This document shows, in pieces, positions 39,661 through 48,268 of a DNA stretch of 64,000 bases. This DNA comes from Streptomyces cinnamoneus (GTDB lineage Bacteria > Actinomycetota > Actinomycetes > Streptomycetales > Streptomycetaceae). Below the pieces are notes generated by a model that was not told where the DNA came from, ran no database searches, and saw only the letters and a list, made by a program, of their open reading frames with translations. The stretch's first letter is position 1; each line of letters begins with the position of its first letter. The DNA is taken from NCBI RefSeq assembly GCF_002939475.1, contig NZ_PKFQ01000001.1, forward strand, positions 1,612,001 through 1,676,000, read 5' to 3'. The position numbers and the translations under genes were made by a program.

Positions 39661-39803
39661 GTCTGTCGCTCCGACGGGGGATGCGGAGCGCCTACGAAGT
39701 ATGTCACGGGGGGCCCTTCGCAGGGCACCGATCCACATGATTGATCTGAGGTTTTCTTGAGCTTGTCACACCGCTTGCCGGGGGTCCGCCCGGAACCGGA
39801 GGG

Positions 39804-40190
39804 TCAGTCGTGGTCAGGTCCCTGATCGGGCCGCGCGGGGCCCTCGGCGTCCGGGGCCGCTTCCGGGACGGGTTCCGCCACGCCGCCCGCGGGGCCGGCC
39901 GTCAGCACCGGGCGGGTGGGCGCGGGGACGAACGTACCGGGCAGTGAAGGGGCGTTCTCCCGGCCCGCGTTGGCTATCACGACGGCCACGTACGGCAGGA
40001 GCGCGCCGAGGACGAGAGTGCCCACCGCCACGTAACGCTCGATGTTCCACAGGATCACGGTGAGCACCACGGACAGGGTGCGGACGCCCATCGAGATGAC
40101 GTACCGGCGCTGGCGCCCGCGCACGTCCTCCTCCAGGCCCTGCCGGGCCCCGGTGATCCGGAAGACCTCCGTACCGCCCAGCTTCCGCAT
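39804..40190 (-). CDS. DUF3099 membrane protein
   Basis: 128-residue protein with two membrane helices (RRYVISMGVRTLSVVLTVIL and VAVGTLVLGALLPYVAVVIA) and a Pro/Ala-rich C-terminal tail. The N-terminal segment EVFRITGARQGLEEDVRGRQ is the DUF3099 signature. Function unknown; actinobacterial. ATG 40190 is used, the adjacent upstream GTG is possible. Confidence 0.85.
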   Translation of the reverse strand: MRKLGGTEVFRITGARQGLEEDVRGRQRRYVISMGVRTLSVVLTVILWNIERYVAVGTLVLGALLPYVAVVIANAGRENAPSLPGTFVPAPTRPVLTAGPAGGVAEPVPEAAPDAEGPARPDQGPDHD

Positions 40191-40412
40191 CACGTTCCAC
40201 CACCCGACTGCCGCGCCGACGCCCTTCGGGCCCTTACGTACTCAACGTTACGCCGCGACTCCCCGGCGGACGAGACCGGGGCAGCCGCCGCCGGACTCCC
40301 CGGCAGGCGCCCGACGTGCGCATACGGCGTACGGAGGACTCCGACGTGCGCCGTAGGGGGGAGGGGCCCAGAATGACTGAGCACGCCCTATCGCTCCGGG
40401 TGAGGAGGCGGC

Positions 40413-40691
40413 ATGAACTGGCTGTGGGCCATCATCGTCGGACTGGTCCTGGGACTGATCGCCAAGGCGATCCTGCCGGGCAAGCAGCAGGTCCCGCTCT
40501 GGCTGACGATCATCCTGGGCCTGATCGGCGCGCTGCTCGGCAACTGGGCGGCCAGCGCGCTGGGCGTCGAGCACACCAAGGGCATCGACTGGATCCGCCA
40601 CCTGCTCCAGCTGGCCGGCGCGGTCGTACTGGTCGCCCTCGGCGACCGGCTGTGGGTCGGGATGCGGGGCAGGCGGCACAGGGTCACCTGA
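40413..40691 (+). CDS. GlsB/YeaQ/YmgE-family small membrane protein
   Basis: 92-residue protein with three hydrophobic helices. MNWLWAIIVGLVLGLIAKAI followed by LPGK and LTIILGLIGALLGNW is the transglycosylase-associated (GlsB/YeaQ/YmgE) signature. Members are stress-induced membrane proteins of unknown activity. GAGGAGG lies before the ATG at 40413. A strong hairpin follows. Confidence 0.93.
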   Translation: MNWLWAIIVGLVLGLIAKAILPGKQQVPLWLTIILGLIGALLGNWAASALGVEHTKGIDWIRHLLQLAGAVVLVALGDRLWVGMRGRRHRVT

Positions 40692-40704
40692 GGCGGTCGC
40701 GGAA

Positions 40705-40742
40705 CGAGGGGGCCGGGCGCGGGGAAGCGACCGGCCCCCTCG
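40705..40742. terminator. Bidirectional terminator hairpin
   Basis: A perfect 12-bp stem, CGAGGGGGCCGG (40705-40716) with 40731-40742, around a 14-base loop between the YeaQ-like gene and convergent tyrS. Confidence 0.8.
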
Positions 40743-40784
40743 GGGAGCCTTCCACGGCGGCCGGCGGGGCCGCGCGGGCGCGGC

Positions 40785-42188
40785 CTACAGGCCGCGCAGC
40801 TCGGCGATCTTGCGGCCGGCCTTGAGGTAGACGCCGCTCACCTCACGCCCGGCCAGCAGCTCCCGGGCCACCTCGCCCAGCGGGCGGATGGCGTCGGCCT
40901 CGGCCAGCACCACGGCCTCCTGCTCGCCCGCCGTCTGGAAGACCAGCCGCAGGCCGTTCTGCTTGGCGACCCGGCGGGCGGCCGAGGCGCTGGGCTGGAA
41001 GCCGAGGACCTTGCTGAGGACGGCCGTGGCCGGCTCCTCACCGTGCTCGGCCAGCTCCACCACCGGCGTCTCGACGTCGGAGAAGCTCTTCTTCGAGAAC
41101 TGCGCGACGAACCCGGCGCGCGCCGCCATCGCCGCCTCCACGCCGTACAGCGCGGCGACGACCTCGCCCGCGAGGACCTTCTTCAGGTCCATCGGGTGCA
41201 GCGCCTTCTCCTCGATCCGGGCCAGGGCCAGCGCGATCTCGGCGTCCGTCCACTCCGTCCAGGCCTTCAGGTACGGCTCCATCAGACGGTCCGGCACGGA
41301 CATGATCTTGCCGAAGACGTCGTCGGCGGGCGCCGAGAGGCCCACGTAGTTGCCCTTGGACTTGGACATCTTGGCGCCGGTGCCGTCCGTGCCCTCGATG
41401 AGCGGCATGGTGACGACGAGCTGCGGCTTCTGGCCGTGCACCTCCATTAGCTTGCGGCCCATCTGGAGGTTGAGCAGCTGGTCGGCGCCGCCCAGCTCCA
41501 CGTCGCAGTCCAGGGCCACGGAGTCCAGGCCCTGGGCGATCGGGTACAGCAGCTCCGACATCGTCAGGCCCGAGCCCGAGGCGAGGCGGTTGCGGAAGTC
41601 CTCGCGCTGGAGCAGCTGCGAGACCGGCACCTGCGAGAGCAGACCGAGCAGCTTCGGGAAGGTGTACGGCGCCAGCCACTCGCTGTTCTGTACGAAGGTG
41701 ACCTTCTCGAAGTCGAAGAACGGGCGCACCTGGTCGCGGTAGCCCGCGAGGTTCGCCGCGATGTCCTCGTCGGTCAGCGGCGGGCGCTCCGCCGTACGGC
41801 CCGTCGGGTCGCCGATCTTGGCCGTGAAGTCGCCGATGAGGAGCGTGACGTCGTGGCCCATGCGCTGGAAGCGGCTGAGGATGATCACCGGGACCGCGTG
41901 GCCGAGGTGGACGTCGGCGGCCGTCGGGTCGATGCCCAGCTTGATGCTCAGGCCCTTGCCCTCGGCGCGGCGCGCGTCGATGCGCTCGGCGAGCTTGCTC
42001 ACCGCGGGCAGGACCTCGACCGTGCGGGCGGCGATCAGCTCGGCCTGTTCCTTCGCCGACAGGTCCGTCAGGTCCAGATAGCGCCTCGCCTTCGTCTCCG
42101 TGAGCAGCTGCTCCACGGTCGAGTCGGTGGAGAGGTCCTGCGCCAGCAGGGCGCTGGCGCGCGCGACGGAGTCGCCGAGGCGTGTCAT
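40785..42188 (-). CDS. tyrS: Tyrosyl-tRNA synthetase
   Basis: 467-residue class I aminoacyl-tRNA synthetase. The HIGH-type motif is VHLGHAVP, the second motif is KMSKSKGN, and a C-terminal S4-like RNA-binding domain starts around residue 395 (RRVAKQNGLRLV). It charges tRNA-Tyr. It is the longer TyrS type rather than the short E. coli-like form. The ATG at 42188 follows AGGA; an upstream in-frame ATG would add ten residues. No T-box is visible in the short gap to tldE, so it may be cotranscribed with tldE. Confidence 0.97.
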   Translation of the reverse strand: MTRLGDSVARASALLAQDLSTDSTVEQLLTETKARRYLDLTDLSAKEQAELIAARTVEVLPAVSKLAERIDARRAEGKGLSIKLGIDPTAADVHLGHAVPVIILSRFQRMGHDVTLLIGDFTAKIGDPTGRTAERPPLTDEDIAANLAGYRDQVRPFFDFEKVTFVQNSEWLAPYTFPKLLGLLSQVPVSQLLQREDFRNRLASGSGLTMSELLYPIAQGLDSVALDCDVELGGADQLLNLQMGRKLMEVHGQKPQLVVTMPLIEGTDGTGAKMSKSKGNYVGLSAPADDVFGKIMSVPDRLMEPYLKAWTEWTDAEIALALARIEEKALHPMDLKKVLAGEVVAALYGVEAAMAARAGFVAQFSKKSFSDVETPVVELAEHGEEPATAVLSKVLGFQPSASAARRVAKQNGLRLVFQTAGEQEAVVLAEADAIRPLGEVARELLAGREVSGVYLKAGRKIAELRGL

Positions 42189-42253
42189 CGTGACGTTCCT
42201 GTAGTGGTTGTCGGACAAAGGACAGGCCCGAGTCTATTTCCTCCGCAGAGCGG

Positions 42254-43660
42254 TCATACGCCCTTGCTGACCGAACTCATGTTGAAGTCCGGAACGCGCA
42301 GGGCCGGCATCGCCGCCCGGGTGAAGTAGTCGCCCCACTCGCGCGGCAGCGTCGGCTCGGTCCGCCCGGCCTCGACGGCCCGGGAGAGCAGGTCCACCGG
42401 CGACTCGTTGAAGCGGAAGTTGTTGACCTCGCCGACGACCTCGCCCTTGTCCACGAGGTAGACGCCGTCCCGGGTCAGTCCGGTCAGCAGCAGCGAGGCC
42501 GGGTCCACCTCGCGGATGTACCACAGGCAGGTCAGCAGCAGGGCGGGCCCGTCGTGCCCGGCGGCGGCGACCATCTCCGTGAGCGAGCGGGTGCCGCCGG
42601 CGTCGAGGACGAGGTTGTCGGTGTACGGGGAGAGCGGGAGGCCGGTCAGGCCGGCGCTGTGCCGGGTGGTGACCAGGCGCTCCAGCACGCCGTCGCGGAT
42701 CCAGTCCGTGGCGGCGATGGGCAGTCCGTTGTCGAACACCGAGGCGTCGTCGCCGGAGGAGCCCGTCAGGACGAACGGCGCGCACTCCAGGCCCGGGGCG
42801 TGCGGGTCGCTGCGCAGCGTCAGCGGCAGCTCCGACAGCTTCTCCCCCACCCGGGTGCCGCCGCCGGCCTTGGAGAAGACGGTGCGGCCCTCGGCGGCGT
42901 CCCGCGCGGAGGCCGACCACTGCTGGTAGACCAGCAGGTCCGCCACTGCGGTGGGCGGCAGCAGCGTCTCGTACCGTCCGGCCGGCAGCTCCAGCTTCTT
43001 GCGGCTCCCCCAGGCCAGGCGCTCGGCGAGCTCCGCTTCCATGGTCAGCGGGTCGACGTCGAGGAAGTCCCGGGTGGCCCGGCCCGCCCACGCGGAGTGC
43101 GCGCGGTCGGGGGTCTTGGCGTTGATCTCCAGGGTGCCGGTGGGCTGGTCGTGGCGGAGGCGCAGGCCGGTGGAGGTGCCGAGGTAGCTGGACTCCGTCT
43201 CGTGCCGGGCGAAGCCGTACAGCTCACGGCCCTGGGCGCGGGCCCGGGCGAAGGCCTCGCCGAGGGCCGGGGCGAAGGCGTCGAAGACGGCCGGGGAGGT
43301 CTCGGCGGGCGCGCCGGTGAAGTCGGCGGCGTGGGGTACGCCCGTCACCAGCGGCTGCGCGTCCTCGGCGGGCCCGGCCTCCCGGGCCGCGGCCTCCGCC
43401 GCCCGCACCAGCGGCTCCAGGTCGTCGGCGGTGACGGCGGACCGCGTCACGGAGCCCGAGGCGGTGCCCTCCTTGCCGTCGACGGTCGCGACGACGGTGA
43501 GGGTGCGGCCGCGGGTGACGCCGTTGGTGGTGAGGGCGTTGCCGGCCCAGCGGAGGTTGGCGGTGGACTGCTCTTGCGCGATCACCGTGCAGCCGTCGGC
43601 GCGGGACAGCTCGAGGGCGCGCTCGACGATCTCGTGCGGCTTGTTGGTGCGCGGGCTCAT
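42254..43660 (-). CDS. tldE: TldE/PmbA-family metalloprotease subunit
   Basis: 468-residue TldE/PmbA protein, partner of TldD. It has the beta-rich PmbA fold (ALELSRADGCTVIAQEQSTA, SYLGTSTGLRLRHDQPTGTL, WIRDGVLERLVTTRHSAGL) and lacks the HExxxH zinc site of TldD, as expected. TldD/TldE together cleave small peptide precursors and unfolded peptides. It normally follows tldD directly; here a 1.7-kb stretch with a duplicated tldD end separates them. Confidence 0.93.
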   Translation of the reverse strand: MSPRTNKPHEIVERALELSRADGCTVIAQEQSTANLRWAGNALTTNGVTRGRTLTVVATVDGKEGTASGSVTRSAVTADDLEPLVRAAEAAAREAGPAEDAQPLVTGVPHAADFTGAPAETSPAVFDAFAPALGEAFARARAQGRELYGFARHETESSYLGTSTGLRLRHDQPTGTLEINAKTPDRAHSAWAGRATRDFLDVDPLTMEAELAERLAWGSRKKLELPAGRYETLLPPTAVADLLVYQQWSASARDAAEGRTVFSKAGGGTRVGEKLSELPLTLRSDPHAPGLECAPFVLTGSSGDDASVFDNGLPIAATDWIRDGVLERLVTTRHSAGLTGLPLSPYTDNLVLDAGGTRSLTEMVAAAGHDGPALLLTCLWYIREVDPASLLLTGLTRDGVYLVDKGEVVGEVNNFRFNESPVDLLSRAVEAGRTEPTLPREWGDYFTRAAMPALRVPDFNMSSVSKGV

Positions 43661-43742
43661 CGACCGGCCTCCTGAGTCGTGTTCGGACTGTGCTTGCCCG
43701 GGGGGACGCCCCCGGCGCCCCGGCCGGCCCCGTGCGCGGTGC

Positions 43743-44096
43743 TCATCGGCCGGCCTCGTGGGTGGTGTTCAGAATGTTGACGCCCGCGAACAACGCCGAC
43801 GGGCACCCGTGTGACACCGCCGCGACCTGTCCCGGCTGGGCCTTCCCGCAGTTGAAGGCGCCTCCCAGGACGTACGTCCGGGGGCCTCCGATGGCCTCCA
43901 TCGAGCCCCAGAACTCGGGCGTGATTCCCTGGTAGGCAACATCCCGGAGCTGGCCGGCCAGGCGGCCGTCGCGGATGGCGTATGCCCTCTGCTGGGTGAA
44001 TGGGAAGTTCACGGAGGCGGCAGAGGGCATACGTGCGTGATCAGCGTCTGCGCAGGTCAGAGCACGTTTCACGGCGCGCCCTCCTTCCCTGTTCAT
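43743..44096 (-). pseudogene. Truncated duplicate of the tldD 3' end
   Basis: An open frame of up to 117 codons whose last 88 codons (43743-44009) repeat the C-terminus of tldD: FTQQRAYAIRDGRLAGQLRD, TPEFWGSMEAIGG, GGAFNCGKAQPGQ and VNILN. The first 29 codons are unrelated. It lacks the zinc site, so it is not a working peptidase. Bases 43794-44009 differ from 45474-45689 at only four positions, while the last 17 codons have diverged. It sits where the native end of tldD would be relative to tldE. Confidence 0.85.
43794..44009 (-). repeat. Direct repeat copy A (tldD 3' end)
   Basis: 216 bases matching 45474-45689 with four mismatches. Offset between copies is 1,680 bases. The block ends abruptly at 44009. 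Confidence 0.92.
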
Positions 44097-44550
44097 ACGG
44101 GTTGAAACCGGACTCTACGGGGTCTGGTGACGACTTGGTGTCGACGTCGGAGGAGAGCCTACTGAGTGACAGCCGCGCTGGTTGGGGGCTCGAAGACCTC
44201 GAATGCGAAGACGCGGCATGCGGCTCGCAAGGTGTGCCGACGGATCGCCCTGCCACCGGATGGGCGTGCGCGTCGAGTCCCGCAGAGCCGGCACCACCCC
44301 GGCCCCGCCCCGGGCGCGGCACGTGGCTGATCATGTTCCCGACAGGCTCGCTTGCGTTCATCGACGGTGGGTACGGTCTCTCTCGTGTCCTGCGCGCGTT
44401 GGTTGGTCACCAGTGGTAGCGCGCGGCTAGGGGAGCTGGTACCGGCATGTCGTCGAGCGCTGCTTGCACACCGGACGAAGGTTTTACCTCGGGCGCGCCC
44501 CGGCCGGTCGGCCTGGACACCGTCGGGGCGGGAGACCGGCGGGTGGCGAT
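44010..44550. other. Island segment without a supported gene
   Basis: About 540 bases between the tldD fragment and the next gene. It starts with a foldback (44020-44033 complementary to 43979-43992). Open frames on both strands here have no ribosome sites or family likeness; a frame over 44159-44410 (minus) encodes a CRLCG pair but I cannot support it. A tRNA-3'-end-like string occurs near 44269-44295 without a cloverleaf. Confidence 0.5.
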
Positions 44551-44991
44551 TCAGGAACGTCGCCGACGGCGCGTGGGCGTGGCGTGGACGGCGTCGGCGA
44601 TGCTTCTGACGTCGAGTCGCATCGGCTGTGCCGCCTCGGGGGCTTCCTGATCGGTCCAGTGGTGGAAGTAGGCGCGTACGTGCGCGGCGAGTTCGTCAGG
44701 CCGCGGCTCCTCCGTCGGGCGCAGAGCGATCACGTGCCCCTCGCCGACCAGGTGGAGCTTCAGCGGGCGCGCAGTCGCGTCGAAGGCGGCCACGATGTCG
44801 TCGATGAAGTCCGGCTCGGTCAGTGCCTGGAGTTCGGCGTCGTCCTCGCACGGCATGACCCAGCCGTCGCCGTCGACCAGCAGGCAGGGAAACGACACGG
44901 GGCTGACATGCGGGATCTCCGGACCCCCGCGGAGGCGCGAGAGTCGTGGCAGCCGAAGCCGGCGAATGAGCATGCCCTGATCATGGTGCAC
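44551..44991 (-). CDS. Hypothetical island protein
   Basis: 146-residue protein that I do not recognise. It has PCLLVDGDGWVMPCEDDAEL and DFIDDIVAAFDATARPLKLH segments and a basic C-terminal tail (TPTRRRRRS). No signal peptide or membrane segment. The GTG start at 44991 follows GGAGG ten bases upstream; an ATG seven codons in is possible. Good codon structure supports a real gene. Its upstream region holds two CAAG-N4-CTTG-like repeats. Confidence 0.65.
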   Translation of the reverse strand: MHHDQGMLIRRLRLPRLSRLRGGPEIPHVSPVSFPCLLVDGDGWVMPCEDDAELQALTEPDFIDDIVAAFDATARPLKLHLVGEGHVIALRPTEEPRPDELAAHVRAYFHHWTDQEAPEAAQPMRLDVRSIADAVHATPTRRRRRS

Positions 44992-45015
44992 CGTTCGCAG
45001 GCCTCCGACTGGCGG

Positions 45016-45053
45016 TCAAAGTCACTTGGCAATCGACCAAGATCACTTGTCAA
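45016..45053. promoter_or_regulatory. Tandem repeats upstream of the island gene
   Basis: TCACTTG recurs at 45022-45028 and 45043-45049, 21 bases (two helical turns) apart, within CAAAGTCACTTG and the near-palindrome CAAGATCACTTG (45038-45049). On the minus strand a TTGACA (45053-45048) overlaps the upstream copy. It lies between two diverging frames, so an operator is likely. Confidence 0.4.
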
Positions 45054-45068
45054 CATGGGGAATTCCAG

Positions 45069-45308
45069 GTGGCCGTTGTCACGCGCCGGTATCCGTGGCG
45101 GCGGGACTACGGCGCCCGGCTCCTACGGTCGCCGGCGGCCGCCTGCGGGCGACCGGCGGGACCGGCCGCCAGGCCGCAGCCCGCCGGGGCGCCGGACCGC
45201 CCGGCGCGCCGCCTGCGGCGCGCCCTTGAGCCTTTCCGAGGCCTCATCGCCCCGCCCCAGCTGGCTCCCTCTGAGGAAGACGTCGAGGACTGGGACGATG
45301 TGGCCTAG
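45069..45308 (+). CDS. Possible small island protein
   Basis: 79-residue frame starting GTG 45069 after GGGGA, with N-terminal VAVVTRRYPWRRDYGARLL, an Arg/Ala/Pro-rich middle and an acidic end SEEDVEDWDDVA. The middle coincides with a strong hairpin (45203-45212 with 45215-45224), so it may be noncoding or decayed. No family recognised. Confidence 0.3.
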   Translation: MAVVTRRYPWRRDYGARLLRSPAAACGRPAGPAARPQPAGAPDRPARRLRRALEPFRGLIAPPQLAPSEEDVEDWDDVA

Positions 45309-45419
45309 GCGGCACGGCGACGGCACGCCCCCGCCACCGCAACCCGACACAGTCATCCGTGACGACGTGTCGACCTGGTGCAGGCTTCCAGGCCTCGGAA
45401 ACGTCCGACAAGCCGCCCG

Positions 45420-46949
45420 TCAGCCGTGTCCGGCCTCGTTCGCAGTGTTCAAAATATTCACACCCCGGAACAGCGCCGACGGGCACCCGTGTGACACCGC
45501 CGCGACCTGCCCCGGCTGGGCCTTCCCGCAGTTGAAGGCGCCTCCCAGGACGTAGGTCCGGGGGCCTCCGATGGCCTCCATCGAGCCCCAGAACTCGGGC
45601 GTGATTCCCTGGTAGGCAACATCCCGGAGCTGGCCGGCCAGGCGGCCGTCGCGGATCGCGTATGCCCTCTGCTGGGTGAATTGGAAGTTGTAACGCTGCA
45701 TGTCGATGGACCACGACCGGTCCCCGACGACGTAGACGCCCCTCTTCACGCCCGAGATCAGCTCCTCGGTCGACGGACCGCCGGCCGCCGGCCGCAGCGA
45801 GACGTTCGCCATGCGCTGCACCGGCACGTGGGCGGGCGAGTCGGCGTACGCGCATCCGTTGGACCGGCCGAGACCGGTGAGGCGGGCGATGCGGCGGTCG
45901 AGCTGGTAGCCGACCAGGACGCCGTCGCGGACCAGGTCCCAGGACTGGGCGGCCACGCCCTCGTCGTCGTAGCCGACGGTCGCCAGGCCGTGCTCGGCGG
46001 TCCGGTCCCCGGTCACGTTCATGAGCTGCGAGCCGTACGCGAGCGTGCCCAGGAGGTCGGGGGTGGCGAAGGAGGTGCCCGCGTAGGCGGCCTCGTAGCC
46101 GAGCGCGCGGTCGAGCTCGGTGGCGTGGCCGACCGACTCGTGGATCGTCAGCCACAGGTTGGAGGGGTCGACGACCAGGTCGTAGGTGCCCGCCTCGACG
46201 CTCGGCGCGCGCATCTTCTCGGCCAGGAGGGAGGGGATCTCGGCGAGCTCGGCGTCCCAGTCCCAGCCGCCGGCACCCGTCAGGTACTCCCAGCCGCGGC
46301 CGGCCGGGGGCGCGAGGGTGCGCATGGAGTCGAAGCCGCCGGTCCGGTGGTCCACGGCCACGGCCGTCAGCTGGGGGTGCAGCCGGACCCGCTGCTGGGT
46401 GGTCGTGGTGCCGGCGGAGTCGGCGTAGAACTTGTTCTCGTGCACGGTGACCAGGGACGCGTCCACGTGGGCCACCCCGTCGGCGGCCAGCAGCCGCTCG
46501 CTCCACTCGGCGAGCAGCCCGGTCTTGTCGGAGTCGGGCACGTCGAAGGGATCGGTCTCGTAGGAGGAGACCCACGTCCGTTCCGCGTGCACCGGCTCGT
46601 CCGCCAGCTCCACCCTCTCGTCGGAGCCCGCGGCCGCGATCACCTTGGCCGACAGCTTCGCCATCGCCACGGCCTGCGACGCCACGCGTGCCGCGGCGTC
46701 CATCGTCAGTTCCACACCGGAGGCGAACCCCCACGTGCCGCCGTGCACGACCCGGACCGCGTACCCCAGGTCGGTGGAGTCCGAGGACCCCGCCAGCCGG
46801 GCGTCCCGCAGTCGCCACGACGCGTCGCGCACCCGCTCGAACCGGAAGTCCGCGTGCTCGGCCCCCAGGGCCCGCGCCCGCGCGAGCGCCGCGTCGGCCA
46901 ACGGGCGCAGTGGCAGCGCCAGGAATGACGGATCGATCTCATGCGGCAC
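45420..46949 (-). CDS. tldD: TldD-family zinc metalloprotease
   Basis: 509-residue TldD protease, the catalytic partner of TldE. The zinc site HESVGHATELD (near residue 275) supplies HExxxH, and the conserved Cys in GGAFNCGKAQPGQ lies near the C-terminus. TldD/E degrades small and modified peptides. The GTG at 46949 follows AAGGAGAG. The last 90 codons (45420-45689) are duplicated at 43743-44009; 216 bases of this are nearly identical, while the last 18 codons differ, so the 3' end may be imported. Confidence 0.95.
   Translation of the reverse strand: MPHEIDPSFLALPLRPLADAALARARALGAEHADFRFERVRDASWRLRDARLAGSSDSTDLGYAVRVVHGGTWGFASGVELTMDAAARVASQAVAMAKLSAKVIAAAGSDERVELADEPVHAERTWVSSYETDPFDVPDSDKTGLLAEWSERLLAADGVAHVDASLVTVHENKFYADSAGTTTTQQRVRLHPQLTAVAVDHRTGGFDSMRTLAPPAGRGWEYLTGAGGWDWDAELAEIPSLLAEKMRAPSVEAGTYDLVVDPSNLWLTIHESVGHATELDRALGYEAAYAGTSFATPDLLGTLAYGSQLMNVTGDRTAEHGLATVGYDDEGVAAQSWDLVRDGVLVGYQLDRRIARLTGLGRSNGCAYADSPAHVPVQRMANVSLRPAAGGPSTEELISGVKRGVYVVGDRSWSIDMQRYNFQFTQQRAYAIRDGRLAGQLRDVAYQGITPEFWGSMEAIGGPRTYVLGGAFNCGKAQPGQVAAVSHGCPSALFRGVNILNTANEAGHG
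45474..45689 (-). repeat. Direct repeat copy B (tldD 3' end)
   Basis: 216 bases matching 43794-44009 with four mismatches, within the intact tldD gene. Identity drops sharply downstream of 45474. Confidence 0.92.
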
Positions 46950-47214
46950 GGTTCACTCTCCTTTTGGGTGTGTTTCCGCAGTGAACCACGTCAGTTGGTG
47001 AGTGGGGGTCAGCTCCGGGCGGACCGGGCCGCCTCCCCGGGGGCAGCCGTGGCGGGGGCGGTCCGGCGCGCGGCCGGCGGCCGCGGGGGCCGGCCGTGGT
47101 GACGCGGGTCCGTCTTCCGGGTGACAGGGGAGGGCGCACGGGCCCTGGCCTGATCCTTTTGTCCGGGCCGACCGGATCCTTCGTTGTCAGCGGTGGCCCG
47201 TAAGCTCTTGGACC

Positions 47215-48213
47215 ATGCTCGAAGACCGCACCGCCGCCGCATCGCCCAGCCCGTGGCCGGCCGCGTATCCCGAGGGGTACGCGGTCGTCGACGTGGAGAC
47301 CACCGGGCTCGCCCGGGACGACCGGATAGTGTCGGCCGCGGTCTATCAACTGGACGCCCGCGGCCGGGTGGAGGACCAGTGGTACACGCTGGTCAATCCC
47401 GAGCGGGATCCGGGCCCGGTGTGGATCCACGGGCTCACCACCGACGTCCTCTCGGGCGCGCCGCTGTTCCCGGAGATCGCCGAGGAGTTCGCCCGGCGGC
47501 TTCAGGGGCGGGTGCTCGTGGCGCACAACGCCGCCTTCGACTGGTCCATGATCGCCCGGGAGTACGCGCGCGCGAAGGCCGCCGCCCCGGTGCGGCAGCG
47601 GCTGTGCACGATCGCGCTCTCCAAGGAGCTGGGGCTGCCGCTGCCCAACCACAAGCTGGAGTCGCTGGCCGCGCACTACGGCGTCGTCCAGCAGCGGGCC
47701 CACCACGCGCTGGACGACGCCCGGGTGCTCGCCGAGGCGTTCCGGCCGAGCCTGCAGCTGGCGGCGGAGGCGGGGCTGCGGCTGCCGCTGCTGGCGTGCC
47801 AGCCGCTGACCGAGTGGTCCGACGGACCGTCGGCGGCCACCCGGTCGGCGAAGATCGGCTATCAGCCGTCCTACCGGTCCGGCACCTGGCGGCCGAGCCG
47901 CAAGCGGCCGGCGTGCCCGTATCCCAACCCGGGGCGCTATAAATCGGGCGAACAGCTCATTCAGGGCATGCGGGTGGCGTTCTCCGGTGACACCTCGGTC
48001 GACCGGGAGCTGCTGGAGGACCGGGCCGTCGAGGCCGGTCTCCACGTGGCCACCAGCGTCTCCCGCCTCACCAGCCTGCTGGTGACCAACGATCCCGACT
48101 CCCCCACCTCCAAGGTCGTCAAGGCCCGTTCCTTCGCCACTCCCGTGGTGGACGAGGCGGCGTTCATACAGCTGCTGTCGCACGTGACCCCGGCGGGGGG
48201 CGGCCGCGCCTGA
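47215..48213 (+). CDS. DEDDh 3'-5' exonuclease with C-terminal BRCT domain
   Basis: 332-residue nuclease of the DnaQ/epsilon superfamily. ExoI VVDVETTG, ExoII VLVAHNAAFDWSM and ExoIII HHALDDARVLAEAF supply the DEDDh residues (residues about 25-185). A BRCT-like domain follows (MRVAFSGDTSVDRELLEDRA to the end). Such proteins act in DNA repair or replication proofreading; they are not the replicative epsilon. ATG 47215. Confidence 0.93.
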   Translation: MLEDRTAAASPSPWPAAYPEGYAVVDVETTGLARDDRIVSAAVYQLDARGRVEDQWYTLVNPERDPGPVWIHGLTTDVLSGAPLFPEIAEEFARRLQGRVLVAHNAAFDWSMIAREYARAKAAAPVRQRLCTIALSKELGLPLPNHKLESLAAHYGVVQQRAHHALDDARVLAEAFRPSLQLAAEAGLRLPLLACQPLTEWSDGPSAATRSAKIGYQPSYRSGTWRPSRKRPACPYPNPGRYKSGEQLIQGMRVAFSGDTSVDRELLEDRAVEAGLHVATSVSRLTSLLVTNDPDSPTSKVVKARSFATPVVDEAAFIQLLSHVTPAGGGRA

Positions 48214-48268
48214 CGTCCGCGCCGACCCACTGGCCGGGGGGCGAACCCCACCAGGTACCGTCAAATGC

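Noticed and set aside
44269..44295. tRNA 3'-end-like string in the island
   Set aside because: TCGAGTCCCGC and a later CCA resemble a T-arm, but the T-stem has mismatches and no anticodon arm or matching acceptor 5' strand is present.
44159..44410. Possible minus-strand gene with a CRLCG motif in the island
   Set aside because: GTG start without a ribosome site and no recognised family.
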